Origin: Devosia psychrophila
GTDB lineage: Bacteria; Pseudomonadota; Alphaproteobacteria; Rhizobiales; Devosiaceae
Assembly: GCF_000971275.1 (NCBI RefSeq)
Contig: NZ_LAPV01000130.1
Location: 1-35,527 of the forward strand
Direction of reading: 5' to 3'
DNA: 35,527 bases
Every line of letters starts with the position of its first letter. Position 1 is the first letter of the stretch. A program made the position numbers and the translations under genes. Shown here piece after piece: positions 9,297 through 18,047 of the stretch. The notes under the pieces were generated by a model, which was not told where the DNA came from, did not search any database, and was given only the letters and a program-made list of their open reading frames with translations.

Positions 9297-10103
9297 GTGA
9301 CCGATAGTGAAAGCCAGACCGAGCCGGCTCGTCGGACCCGCACCAGCGGTATCGATAGGGCGCTGCAGATTTTCGACCATCTGCAGCGCGTCGAGCAGGC
9401 GACGACGGCCTATGAGATCGCCCGCGCCGTCGGCGCTCCGCTTTCGACCATTTATGCGATCATCGACGACCTGGTGGAAAAAGACCTGCTCGACCGCGAT
9501 GCCAATGGGTTGATCTGGCTGGGGCCACGGCTCTATCACTATGGATTGAGCTATGCGCGAAGCCTCGACCTGCTGAGCGCCGCGACCCAGGAAATGCACG
9601 AACTGGCTCGGCAGTCCGGCGAGACCGTGCAGGTCTGCGGGCGCGATCAGGACATGATGGTGGTGCTGGCCATGGAAGACGGAACCGGCCAGTTCAACGT
9701 CAGCTCACGCGTCGGCTCCCGCAGCCCGCTCAACTGGACGGCCTCGGGCCGCCTGCTGGTCGGGCACCTGCCGCTGCCCGACCTGCTGGCCATCTTCGCC
9801 CGCTCCGCCCGGGTATCCCCCACCGGGCGTGCCGAGACCGATCCGCAGGTGTTGGCCGACAACGCCCATGAGGCGCTAGCGGAAGGGCTGTCGATTCAGG
9901 CGGGCGAATCCGACTTCGCCGTGGCGTGCATTGCCGCGCCGATACTGGACCAGTCAGGCCGTTGCCACGTCACCATGTCCATTGTGGTGCCGGAACACAA
10001 AGTGCATCAAAAAGACCCGGACCTGATCGCCATGGTCCGCGAAAGCGCCCACCGTGTCGAGCGCCGCTTGGGGTGGAACCGCCGCAACCGGGCGAACGTC
10101 TGA
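9297..10103 (+). CDS. IclR-family transcriptional regulator
   Basis: A 268-residue regulator. An N-terminal winged helix (about residues 15-75, with the IDRALQIFDHL start and STIYAIIDDLVEKDLL recognition region) is followed by a GAF-like IclR effector domain (about residues 90-260). The effector domain carries SPLNWTASGRLLVGHLP and a late SIVVPEH segment. The GTG start at 9297 is supported by GGAG at 9285-9288. It ends the peptide-transport/amidohydrolase cluster and is its most likely local regulator, with TATTCC-N8-GGAATA at 827-846 as candidate site. Repressor or activator cannot be decided; the ligand is presumably the cluster's substrate or a product. Confidence 0.9.
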   Translation: MTDSESQTEPARRTRTSGIDRALQIFDHLQRVEQATTAYEIARAVGAPLSTIYAIIDDLVEKDLLDRDANGLIWLGPRLYHYGLSYARSLDLLSAATQEMHELARQSGETVQVCGRDQDMMVVLAMEDGTGQFNVSSRVGSRSPLNWTASGRLLVGHLPLPDLLAIFARSARVSPTGRAETDPQVLADNAHEALAEGLSIQAGESDFAVACIAAPILDQSGRCHVTMSIVVPEHKVHQKDPDLIAMVRESAHRVERRLGWNRRNRANV

Positions 10104-10426
10104 CTACTGCGGCTCCTGCGGCCGACCTTCGAGGGGATCTTTGAATTCTCCCGGCTGGCATAAGTACCGCGCGGCCAACCGGGCCAAGAAGCGCCACCCA
10201 CCACTGCGTAGTAGTCGGTATTCTTTGTTGTGGGAGATCTGCTTTTTACACGAAACCGAACGACATAGGATTCGCATATTATGCGGTCTGGAACGGCTGC
10301 GTGCGGCCGACAACTGAGCTTTTACGTCGAAGTCCAGCAAGACACTTCCTGCTTGTTCACCAAGGGATGAGTAAGGGATTGCGTCCCTCGAGACCCTCTT
10401 CGCAACAAGGTCAGCCAGCACCTTGA
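10104..10426 (+). other. Intergenic region before the AbiE pair, no gene recognised
   Basis: I see no convincing coding sequence or RNA gene in these 323 bases. The second half is more AT-rich than its surroundings and contains the near-perfect 13-base palindrome CGCATATTATGCG (10273-10285), which could be a protein-binding site. No terminator with a T-run is obvious behind the IclR gene. Confidence 0.5.
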
Positions 10427-10458
10427 ATGTCAGAAAAAAATAGGCTATTTTCTGACAT
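10427..10458 (+). promoter_or_regulatory. Palindrome abutting the antitoxin start codon, probable autoregulatory operator
   Basis: ATGTCAGAAAA (10427-10437) and TTTTCTGACAT (10448-10458) are perfect 11-base inverted repeats with a 10-base spacer; the antitoxin ATG begins at the next base. AbiEi antitoxins are known to repress their own operon by binding inverted repeats in the promoter. There is no room for a normal ribosome-binding site outside the repeat, so translation may be leaderless, or the RNA hairpin itself may affect initiation. Confidence 0.7.
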
Positions 10459-11088
10459 ATGAATACGGCGATGACATCAGCTCCTGATCAGATCATGCGA
10501 CGTGCCCGCGCCGGCGGGCGCGGAGGCGTCTTCACGCCCACTGACTTCCTCGATGTGGCAGCGCGCGCCGCCGTTGACCAGTCTCTTTCCCGCTTGGTCA
10601 AGAGCGGCAAGCTGCGTCGCTTGGCGCGTGGCCTCTATGATTATCCAAAGGTCCATCCGAAGCTGGGGGCGCTTTCACCGGCTCCTGACGACGTTGCGCG
10701 CGCGCTTGCACGGGAGACTGGCTCGCAGGCGCAGATCGCCGGTGCGTACGCCGCCAATGCACTCGGCCTCTCGACGCAGGTTCCAGCAAAGAGCGTCTAC
10801 CTAACGGACGGCCCTTCACGCCGGATCGTGCTGGGCAGGCGCGTGGTCGATCTGCGTCACGCTGCGCCCAAGCATCTGATCGCGCCGGGCAGTCCTGCCG
10901 GGACGGTTGTGCAGGCCCTTCGCCACGTTGGACCTGCGCGGGCCGCCGACGTGGTCCAGGTTGCCTCGCGTCGGCTGTCGGCCAGCGACAAGAAGCTACT
11001 CGTATCCAACGCAGTCAAGGCTCCGGCCTGGATGCGACCCACGCTGATCTCGATCGGCAACACAGCGTCGGACGTAGTGAATGGATAA
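10459..11088 (+). CDS. AbiEi/DUF6088-type antitoxin (type IV toxin-antitoxin)
   Basis: A 209-residue protein of the DUF6088/AbiEi kind. The N-terminal winged helix (about residues 20-60; GGVFTPTDFLD, then SRLVKSGKLRRLARGLYDYP) is the typical antitoxin DNA-binding domain. The following region (about 70-205) is the AbiEi C-terminal type, with AQIAGAYAANALGLSTQVP and VYLTDGPSRRIVLGRR. The coding sequence overlaps the toxin gene by eight bases, which couples their translation. In this family the N-domain represses transcription and the C-domain counteracts the toxin without a stable complex. The ATG at 10459 lies directly on the end of the palindrome at 10427-10458. Confidence 0.85.
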   Translation: MNTAMTSAPDQIMRRARAGGRGGVFTPTDFLDVAARAAVDQSLSRLVKSGKLRRLARGLYDYPKVHPKLGALSPAPDDVARALARETGSQAQIAGAYAANALGLSTQVPAKSVYLTDGPSRRIVLGRRVVDLRHAAPKHLIAPGSPAGTVVQALRHVGPARAADVVQVASRRLSASDKKLLVSNAVKAPAWMRPTLISIGNTASDVVNG

Positions 11089-12118
11089 GGTCGCTGTTCT
11101 TCCGGCGAGCGACCGGGCAGCGCTGTTTGGCGAAACCGGCGCTGGCCGCGGCGTCGCCAACACGATCATCGAGAAAGACTTCTGGGTCTGCTGGACCTTG
11201 AAGCGACTGTTCACTCTTCCGGAGAACACCGCTGCCAGCCTGGTTTTCAAGGGCGGAACGTCTCTCTCGAAAGCATTCGGCATCATCCGCCGCTTCTCCG
11301 AGGACATCGACTTGTCCTTCGACCGGACTGATCTCGGCTACACAGGAGATCGCGACCCGGAAAATCAGGGTATCAGCCGGAAGAAGGCCGGGCAGCTCAT
11401 TGAGGACCTTGTGGGGGATGTCGAAAAGCATATCGCCGAAAGACTGCTTCCTGCCCTTCGGGTCGTGATCGTCCAAGAACTCGGCGAACCGGAACACGAC
11501 GAGTGGTCGCTTGCGGTCGATGACGCCGATGCGCAGACGTTGAATTTCCACTACCCGGTCGCGCTTCCGGCGGCCGAATATCAAGGCATGGCCTATATCA
11601 CGCCGCGGGTGAAGCTCGAGCTCGGTGCACGCGGCGATCCCTGGCCCGCCGAGACGAAGATCATCCGCCCTTACGCGGCTGAGGATTTTCCCGATTTCTT
11701 CGAGGATCCGGATACGACTGTTACGGTGCTATCGGCACGGCGCACCTTCTGGGAAAAGGCCACGGCATTGCACGCCGAGGCCAATCGCCCGGCGGACTCG
11801 GCGCCCCCGCAGTATTTCTCGCGCCACTACTATGATCTCGCCATGCTGCTCGACTCAGACGAGGGCAAGGCCGCCGCCACTGATCTTGAGCTTCTGGCAA
11901 CGGTGGCAAAGCACAAAACCACCTTCTTTCGCTCGGGTTGGGCCAACTACGATGCGGCCCGCCCAGGCACTTTGCAGTTGATACCCAGCGAGGCGCGGAT
12001 CAAGGCTCTCAGAGCCGACTATCGCGCGATGGCGCCGATGATGTTCGACGACACCCCGCCGTCATTCGATGACATCTTTTCCACGATTGAGAAGTTCCAG
12101 GGAACCATCAACAGCTAG
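11081..12118 (+). CDS. AbiEii/AbiGii-family nucleotidyltransferase toxin
   Basis: A 345-residue DNA polymerase beta-like nucleotidyltransferase. The active-site pattern is present: KGGTSLSKAFG (GGTS at residues 58-61) followed by RRFSEDIDLSF with the metal-binding D75 and D77. The IEKDFWVCWTLKRLF segment near residue 30 is family-typical. Known relatives (AbiEii, MenT) transfer nucleotides to RNA targets such as tRNA acceptor ends, halting growth; some AbiE systems abort phage infection. All catalytic elements visible here look intact. The gene follows its antitoxin with an eight-base overlap and is bordered downstream by transposon remnants. Confidence 0.88.
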   Translation: MDKVAVLPASDRAALFGETGAGRGVANTIIEKDFWVCWTLKRLFTLPENTAASLVFKGGTSLSKAFGIIRRFSEDIDLSFDRTDLGYTGDRDPENQGISRKKAGQLIEDLVGDVEKHIAERLLPALRVVIVQELGEPEHDEWSLAVDDADAQTLNFHYPVALPAAEYQGMAYITPRVKLELGARGDPWPAETKIIRPYAAEDFPDFFEDPDTTVTVLSARRTFWEKATALHAEANRPADSAPPQYFSRHYYDLAMLLDSDEGKAAATDLELLATVAKHKTTFFRSGWANYDAARPGTLQLIPSEARIKALRADYRAMAPMMFDDTPPSFDDIFSTIEKFQGTINS

Positions 12119-12463
12119 GCGCAAGCCTTGCCCGGAACCTCAAACTGACGATGCGCGCCACTTTGAACTGCAGCGGCATCAAACACCCGCAGGTTGGAAT
12201 CCTGTCCGAAGATTGTCGCATTTTCTCGGACTCGGCATGATTGCCCCCGATGAAGACAGCGGCGTTGCACATGACTGGATGATGGCGCCACGTTGACGTG
12301 CTGGCGGGTATTGGGGCGTCCTCCTGGCGGAGCCGGGCTGTCGGCAGAGCCGAAGCCCCGAGATCGGGTCTTCGCCCTGACGGGCGTCCATCCCTGACGC
12401 AAGCGCGGGGACATCCGGCGGGAGGGAGGAGCCATGCTGTCCAGGATCAGGCGATGGGTCGAC
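12119..12463 (-). other. Degenerate sequence behind the toxin gene
   Basis: No intact gene is recognised. On the minus strand the frame of the IS66 TnpB remnant stays open through this stretch, but the translation no longer resembles TnpB, apart from a possible short LPPDVPALASGMD stretch that may be a scrambled TnpB tail. The region looks like recombined insertion-sequence debris. Confidence 0.4.
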
Positions 12464-12733
12464 CCGGCTGTGGCCGATCCGCGGCCAGCAGAACGACGCC
12501 TTCTCCAGCCGCTTGGCGTAGTGACAAAGTCCCGTGCCGTCCCACCAGGCGATCTTGATCCGATCCGCCCGCTTGGCGCGGAACATGCAAAGCGCCCCGC
12601 TGAACGGATCAGCACCGGCATCGCGCACCAGCGCCATCAGCCCATCGGGACCTTTGCGGAAGTCCACTGGATGGCTGGCCAAAAATACCTTCACCCCGGC
12701 CGGGATCATGCCGAGCGTACCGCGCAGCATCAC
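12464..12733 (-). pseudogene. IS66-family TnpB (Orf2) remnant
   Basis: About 80 residues match the IS66 Orf2/TnpB protein: GVKVFLASHPVDFRKG, ALVRDAGADPFSGAL, FRAKRADRIKIAWWDGTG and YAKRLEKASFCWPRI are all in order. After that point (about 12464) the usual C-terminal 25-30 residues are replaced by unrelated sequence, so the gene is truncated or shifted. The in-frame residues just upstream (VEISIGGVMLRG) resemble the end of an IS66 TnpA, suggesting a TnpA-TnpB junction. No TnpC transposase is present nearby. The accessory role of TnpB in transposition means this fragment is inert. Confidence 0.8.
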
Positions 12734-13299
12734 ACCGCCGATGCTGATCTCGACATGGTCCGCAGCTGGCGCGCCGTGACCAGATCCAGAGGGTGAGGCT
12801 AATTCATCCCGGCGCCGTACCGATCCGGTTGCGATCGCCTTGCGCCGTTAGCCGTAAATCTGGGATGCGGTTGGTAATCCTCGAGACCTTCGCCCCGTGG
12901 TGCCAGCCTCGTGAATCACCTGCGGCGAAGCCCTCGAACCGGGAGACCGTACCCGGCATGAACCGCCTGTCCGCACGGCCGTGCTACCCGGCACCGGATC
13001 GGTTACGCCCAGTGCCGCGGCGACCCTCAGCATGCAAGTACAACGCGTCCCAATCTCCACCGCACGCACCCAGGTCCCGCTCGGAAGCGGTCGCCTCAAG
13101 ACGCTCATCGCAACATGCCCCGCCACTGGCGGAAGGCACGCGAGCGGCCCCAAACAGAAATACCCATAGCGCAACGTGTGCGGACCGCGGGTTCCTGCAT
13201 GAGATGCCTTGTTACGCCAAGCGGCATCCCAAACCCTTCACCATTCCGGTCGTTCAAGCAGCCTCGATGCTGTCCCGAAAGCTGTCACTCCTGCGGACC
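12734..13299. other. 566-base stretch with no recognisable gene
   Basis: Open frames exist on both strands because the stretch is GC-rich, but their translations are low-complexity and rich in arginine, proline and serine, with no domain pattern. It lies between IS66 debris and the alpha/beta hydrolase gene and is best read as decayed mobile-element DNA. Confidence 0.45.
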
Positions 13300-14142
13300 T
13301 CAGCACACTTCAGTCGGGGGCGACCGCCATGACGATGCTCGAGGTTTATTTGCCTCCAAAAATTCCAACACCGCTGCATTGAAATCCGCCGGCCGCTGCA
13401 CCGGCGCAAAATGGGTGACGCCCGGCAGTTCCACCAGCCGTGCATCGGGAATGGCTTCTGCAATATAGCGCGCATGATGGGGGCGGATAAACTCGTCACT
13501 TGCCGCCCATGCTACAGTGACGGGCACGCTAATAGCACCCAGGTCCGCTGGCGAATAATTTGGCTGGCTACCCTGCATCTCCTGCAGCGCTGCGCTCATC
13601 ATGTCGAAACGCTCAGGCGCGGGCGAGAGCATGGCATAATCCTTCCGGTGGCGTTTTAGGCAATTGCCGATCACTTCGGTCATTTCGAACGGCCAGGCGC
13701 CACTTGCATCTACATTGCACGCAAAAAAGAAAACGCCAGCCACCCGTTCCGGATGCGCCCTGGCTAACGCCAGGCCAGTGCATGCGCCATCGCTCCAACC
13801 CACTACCGCCGCCCTTTCAATCCTCAACTGGTCAAGCACCGCAAGGACATCCTCCGCAAATTGGACATAAGAGAACGGTGTTCCGTCCCACCCGCTGCGC
13901 CCGTGCCCACGACTGTCTATGGCGATAACTCGATAGCCGGCATCTACGAGGGCAGGGACCTGGTGCCCGAAATTGCCGGCGTTCCCCATCCCGCCATGGG
14001 CCAAGACAACGGCAGGTCCAGCCCCATATTCGCCGAACCACACTTTTACCCCCCCACAACGGATGTAAGTGCCACTTGGTGGCAAGGGCACAGGACCGTC
14101 GCTGGAAAAGGCATTCAGGTCGTCATCAGTGAACTGGGTCAA
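13300..14142 (-). CDS. Alpha/beta-fold hydrolase
   Basis: A 280-residue enzyme with an intact catalytic triad: nucleophile S117 in GWSDG, acid D216 in WAASDEFIRP and base H244 in LPGVTHFAPV. The oxyanion-hole motif HGGMG is at residues 49-53 and the DSRGHGRSG strand-turn follows. Such proteins hydrolyse esters, lactones or epoxides in the cytoplasm; the substrate is unknown. No operon partner is present, and both flanks are remnant DNA, so this is probably an isolated cargo gene. The C-terminal tail after residue 265 (KPRASSWRSPPTEVC) looks atypical and may come from a junction with foreign sequence. Confidence 0.85.
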   Translation of the reverse strand: MTQFTDDDLNAFSSDGPVPLPPSGTYIRCGGVKVWFGEYGAGPAVVLAHGGMGNAGNFGHQVPALVDAGYRVIAIDSRGHGRSGWDGTPFSYVQFAEDVLAVLDQLRIERAAVVGWSDGACTGLALARAHPERVAGVFFFACNVDASGAWPFEMTEVIGNCLKRHRKDYAMLSPAPERFDMMSAALQEMQGSQPNYSPADLGAISVPVTVAWAASDEFIRPHHARYIAEAIPDARLVELPGVTHFAPVQRPADFNAAVLEFLEANKPRASSWRSPPTEVC

Positions 14143-14623
14143 TGATTATCCTCACTCTTGTCCAGACGACGAACTAATCGGCCTGGCATTGACCTTAGTC
14201 CCGACAAATCTACGCCGAGACGGCCGGTGGAACGCAACTTTACTCTCGTAGATGCGGGCGTTGTGGTCCACTGAAAAGCGCGCCATGTAGATGTTGATAC
14301 GGCATTGTCACTATCTGAATGCAAGGCCTAAGCTGAGGCTCTTGCTGCTGCTTGCGCAGCCGGTGTGCGCCTAATTCCAATCGTGTGCCAGGCGCAGTCT
14401 CCACCCTAAACCCGGACATCAAAGCGACAACGGGAGCTCAGAAATTCGTGCGCGCATGAGGTGGTTTCCTACGGACGGATCAGCTCGACCGGTGAATAGG
14501 CACTGCCAGTAAACCCGGTGATACTGCTCGCTGTCTGTGACTTTAATCCCGTGGATGCGGCGCTGCAAAGGGGGGCGTAGCCGAGCCAGGCAAATGTGGC
14601 TCACATAGGGATCGCGTCTCATG
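14143..14623. other. 481-base stretch with no recognisable gene
   Basis: Short open frames occur on both strands without a recognisable domain, a ribosome-binding site or conserved motif. It probably carries the promoter of the minus-strand hydrolase near 14150-14250, but no clear hexamer pair is visible. Confidence 0.4.
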
Positions 14624-14836
14624 GGGCAACAGTGCCGCTGCCGGCGTGACCGCCTCCGCGAAAGCCAAGAAAAGAGCAGGCCAGCGCGGCAAGATTCCTG
14701 CCCGCGCCGTCGCGATCCCGAAGGTGAATACTACGAGCAGGTGGCAGACGCCCAACAGCGAATCGATCGGCACGAGCGCACCGATTTGGAGGTCACCGGG
14801 ATGTCCATTGCCGACGCCCAAAAAGCTTTCGACCAA
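14624..14836 (-). pseudogene. Possible fragment of a membrane-protein gene
   Basis: This frame translates to a hydrophobic stretch of about 70 residues with two plausible membrane segments (around LLGVCHLLVVFTFGIATARAG and LFLAFAEAVTPAAALL) separated by ILPRWPA. That layout resembles short polytopic proteins with an RxGxLPRW-type loop. It is open without normal ends, and flanking frames do not continue it convincingly. I treat it as a remnant; it could also be chance hydrophobicity. Confidence 0.3.
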
Positions 14837-14896
14837 CTCTGGGGTCGATGTCGCGACAAGGCGGGATCAGGAGTTCGGCGACTACAAAGCCCGTCT

Positions 14897-15013
14897 GGAG
14901 GCCTAAAGAACATCGCCATCGAAATTAGCCTGGCGGTCTTGGCCTACAACATCAAGCGAGCAGTTACTGTCGCCGGCAGTGCACCGACCGTTCCACTAGC
15001 AGTTTGCGCATAG
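14897..15013 (+). pseudogene. C-terminal remnant of a DDE transposase (IS1182/IS4-like)
   Basis: The last 38 codons of this frame read GLKNIAIEISLAVLAYNIKRAV and then stop. The pattern E-I-S-L-x-V-L-A-Y-N-x-K-R is typical of the C-terminus of IS1182-type DDE transposases. The rest of the gene is not recognisable upstream. It is another piece of the insertion-sequence debris that fills 12119-15111. Confidence 0.6.
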
Positions 15014-15111
15014 GCGAGTGTTGATCGAGCTGGCGTTCGCAACGCCCGAAGTTAACCAGCCGTTTCAAAGAGAGTGATAACATTGAAGCACCTCCGCTCG
15101 GATTTTTATCA

Positions 15112-17598
15112 ATGCTTCCGCTTCAAGATTTCGTCAGTGCCGCTCAAGATCAAGTGTGGAAGCACGCTTTGGGTCGGGCGCGACTTGGCGTGTGGGACTG
15201 GAACCTACAGACCGGCGACTGCGTCTATTCCGACAGCTGGTTCGAAATGCTTGGCTATCGCCCTGGCGAGCTGAAGCAGGACAGCGATCTGTGGCTTCGC
15301 ATTTCGCATCCGGACGATCGGGATCGTGCGGTGGCAAGCGGTGACCGGCATATTGCCGGTGAAACCGATGCAATCGAAACCGAACTCCGGCTGAAACACA
15401 AGGACGGGCACTGGGTCTGGGTGCTGGACCGCGGCGGGGTGATCGAGCGCGACGCGAACGGCAAACCGTTGCGCGTGGTCGGCGTGCAAACCGATATTTC
15501 GTCGCTCAAGGAAGCAGAGAACCGGCTCAGTCAGGTGAACGGCCGCTATGATCTGGTGCTGGAAGCCAGCGCTACCGGCATCTGGCACTTCGATCTCGCC
15601 AGCGGCCAGAGCCATTGGGACGATCGGACGCGGAATATGTTCGGCCTGCAACCAAACCCGATCGAACTTGAAAAAAATGCCTGGCATTCGTTTTTGCACC
15701 CCGATGACAAGGAGAGGGCGGAGCGGGCGCATGAGCTTAAACCTGTTGCCGGCCAGACCTCCAAAATTCGATATCGCATCATTCTCAAGGATGGTCAGGT
15801 TCGGCACGTTGAAACACTAGCGGTCTATGTTCCCGATATTCAAAATTCGGGTAGCATTGTCGGCACCATTCGCGACGTTACCGATGAGGTTCTGGCGGCC
15901 GAGACCATCAAGACCGAGAAGGAAAAACTGCGCGTCACCTTGCGTTCGATCAGCGACGCGGTGGTTAGTGTCGATATCGGCGGCTCGATCATCTTTGCAA
16001 ATTCGGCAGCCGCGATGCTGGTGGGCAAGTTGGAGGCTGAGCTCACGGGCTCGGCACTGCGTGACAGTTTCATTGTCGGCACCGACGTATCGCTTGCCAG
16101 CATTCTGGGTGCTAGCGGCCAAACCGAGACGACGGCCCTCGCCGAAATTGGGGAGGGCGCGCTGTTTCTGCAATGGACCTCCAATGTGATACGGGCCGCC
16201 AATGGAGTATGCCTCGGCACTGTGTTTACGTTGCGGGATGTCACGGAGGCGCAAGTGCGGCAGCGGGAACTGTCGCACGCCGCGCGGCATGATCCGCTGA
16301 CCGGGCTGCTCAACCGAAATGCCTTCGATGCCGATCTGGGCGAGTACATCCTGCGGGCCAGTACCGAGCCCATCGCGGTCTATTACGTGGACCTGGACTA
16401 TTTCAAGGGTTTGAACGACTTTGCGGGCCACGCAGCCGGTGATGCCGCCTTGAGGGCCATTAGCCATGCCCTGCGAAGGAGCTTGCCCGAGCAGGCCACC
16501 ATTGCCCGGCTGGGGGGCGATGAATTTGCCGTTGTTTTCGGCGCGCGGGAAACAGAAGATGCCGTCGTCATTGCCACGCAGATCCTCGACACCGTTCGGA
16601 ACGTAGATATATGGACGCCCGCGGGCTATCGACGGCTGGGCGCCAGCATCGGTGTGGCGCTGATCCATGACAATCAGATACTACCCAGCGATGCCCTAGC
16701 CTTTGCCGATGACGCATGCTATCGCGCCAAATCATTGGGCCGCAACCAATTTGCGTTCTTTTCGGTAGCGGGGGTGACCCTGTCGTCGGGGTTTACCGCA
16801 GCGCGAATTGTCGCCGATATCGCCGAGGCGAAAACCGACGGCAGGCTGCAACTCTATGGCCAAGAGATTCGCACCCTTTCCGATCCCTGGAATCCGTCTG
16901 GCGATATTGAAGTTTTGGCGCGCCTGTTTGCCAAAGATGGCCGGCTGATCAGTCCGGACGAATTCATTCCTGCAGCAGAGCGTTTCGGCATGGCCGCGCT
17001 GCTGGATCGATGGATTATCGGGACCGCACTGCGCCAATTTGGCCATGACATGCAACGAACCGGGCGCATATCATTGGCGTTCAATCTGTCGGCGCAGACC
17101 TTGAGTGACCCGGCGCTGTGGGACGTGATCGCCGCGACGCTTGTCGATACGGGCGTTGCGCCGTCAAACGTAGTGTTCGAGATTACCGAGACGGCGGCAT
17201 TCACCAATTTCGAAGCAGCGGAGCGGTTTGTCCGCAGCGCCCGGGCCAGCGGTTGCCGCGTTAGCCTTGATGATTTTGGCACCGGGCTGAGCTCATTTGA
17301 ATATCTCCGCAGATTTCCTGTCGATTGCATCAAGATAGACGGCGCTTTCATTCAGAACCTTGCAACTCAGCAATTTGATCGCGAAATCGTTGGAGCTATC
17401 AGCAAGATTGCCGACAATCTTGGCTGTGATGTTGTGGCGGAGAAGATCGAAAGTGCCGAAGTAATCGACATTCTCTGCGGCATGGGGATCAAGTTTGGTC
17501 AGGGCTTTCTAATGCATCAACCAGAGCCATTAAACCAACTGATTGGGCGCCTCAGAGATAGCTGGTTGCTGCCTAGCACAGCGATTTCGTCGGTATGA
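15112..17598 (+). CDS. PAS-PAS-PAS-GGDEF-EAL cyclic-di-GMP signalling protein
   Basis: An 828-residue protein with no membrane segments. The first PAS domain is at about residues 18-135 (VWDWNLQTGDCVYSDSW, WLRISHPDDR), the second at about 145-270 and the third at about 285-390. A diguanylate cyclase domain follows at about 395-550 with an intact active site G468-G469-D470-E471-F472. A phosphodiesterase domain at about 575-815 has E600 (EVL in place of EAL), NLSAQ, FEITET, D720-D721-F722-G723, KIDG and VAEKIES, so the metal and substrate ligands look complete. The RxxD product-inhibition site expected just before GGDEF is absent (EQAT). Both cyclase and hydrolase activity are plausible, with PAS sensing setting the balance. 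Both flanks are IS debris and there is no operon partner. Confidence 0.93.
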   Translation: MLPLQDFVSAAQDQVWKHALGRARLGVWDWNLQTGDCVYSDSWFEMLGYRPGELKQDSDLWLRISHPDDRDRAVASGDRHIAGETDAIETELRLKHKDGHWVWVLDRGGVIERDANGKPLRVVGVQTDISSLKEAENRLSQVNGRYDLVLEASATGIWHFDLASGQSHWDDRTRNMFGLQPNPIELEKNAWHSFLHPDDKERAERAHELKPVAGQTSKIRYRIILKDGQVRHVETLAVYVPDIQNSGSIVGTIRDVTDEVLAAETIKTEKEKLRVTLRSISDAVVSVDIGGSIIFANSAAAMLVGKLEAELTGSALRDSFIVGTDVSLASILGASGQTETTALAEIGEGALFLQWTSNVIRAANGVCLGTVFTLRDVTEAQVRQRELSHAARHDPLTGLLNRNAFDADLGEYILRASTEPIAVYYVDLDYFKGLNDFAGHAAGDAALRAISHALRRSLPEQATIARLGGDEFAVVFGARETEDAVVIATQILDTVRNVDIWTPAGYRRLGASIGVALIHDNQILPSDALAFADDACYRAKSLGRNQFAFFSVAGVTLSSGFTAARIVADIAEAKTDGRLQLYGQEIRTLSDPWNPSGDIEVLARLFAKDGRLISPDEFIPAAERFGMAALLDRWIIGTALRQFGHDMQRTGRISLAFNLSAQTLSDPALWDVIAATLVDTGVAPSNVVFEITETAAFTNFEAAERFVRSARASGCRVSLDDFGTGLSSFEYLRRFPVDCIKIDGAFIQNLATQQFDREIVGAISKIADNLGCDVVAEKIESAEVIDILCGMGIKFGQGFLMHQPEPLNQLIGRLRDSWLLPSTAISSV

Positions 17599-18047
17599 TC
17601 TGATCGCTCACTCCGGTCGCTCGACGCTAAGTAGAGGGACATGGTTGCTAAGAAAAGCTACGTTGCCACCACAAAAAGCAGGCCCCCATCTGTAGATTAA
17701 GACCAAGATCGGACGGAGGCATTTGTCGCCGCCTTCGATTGGCAGTGCTTTGAGCCGACGGCTACAGGACTGAACTTTGAGCAATGCCAGCTATCGCTGC
17801 GTTCAGCTAAACCGGACTAACAGCTAGCGGCCCCAAATACGCCGGAATCAGTCGACCCGTCATTGGTCGAAGCTGCCTGATCGCTTTCGGACCCGAACTC
17901 CCTTAGCCGATAATCCAAGCCTGCGCGCGGATGACGCTGATCAGGCGCATGCACTCAACGTTTGCAGCCTGGCAGACGTCGGGAATGTGCGGTTTGGCAG
18001 GACTGCCGCGCCCTTCCTCGCTCACCACGGTGAGGCCAACCGCGCCG
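17599..18047. other. 449-base stretch with no recognisable gene
   Basis: This follows the signalling gene. A 19-codon frame beginning at 17641 behind an AGAGGGAC is possible but has nothing to support it. No terminator hairpin, RNA gene or known repeat is evident. Confidence 0.4.

Noticed and set aside
10273..10285. Palindrome CGCATATTATGCG as an origin or attachment site
   Set aside because: A single 13-base palindrome without repeats, an integrase gene or an adjacent tRNA gives no support for either.
17641..17700. Short frame of 19 codons behind AGAGGGAC
   Set aside because: Too short and without a pattern or neighbour to support it; kept only as a remark in the intergenic entry.
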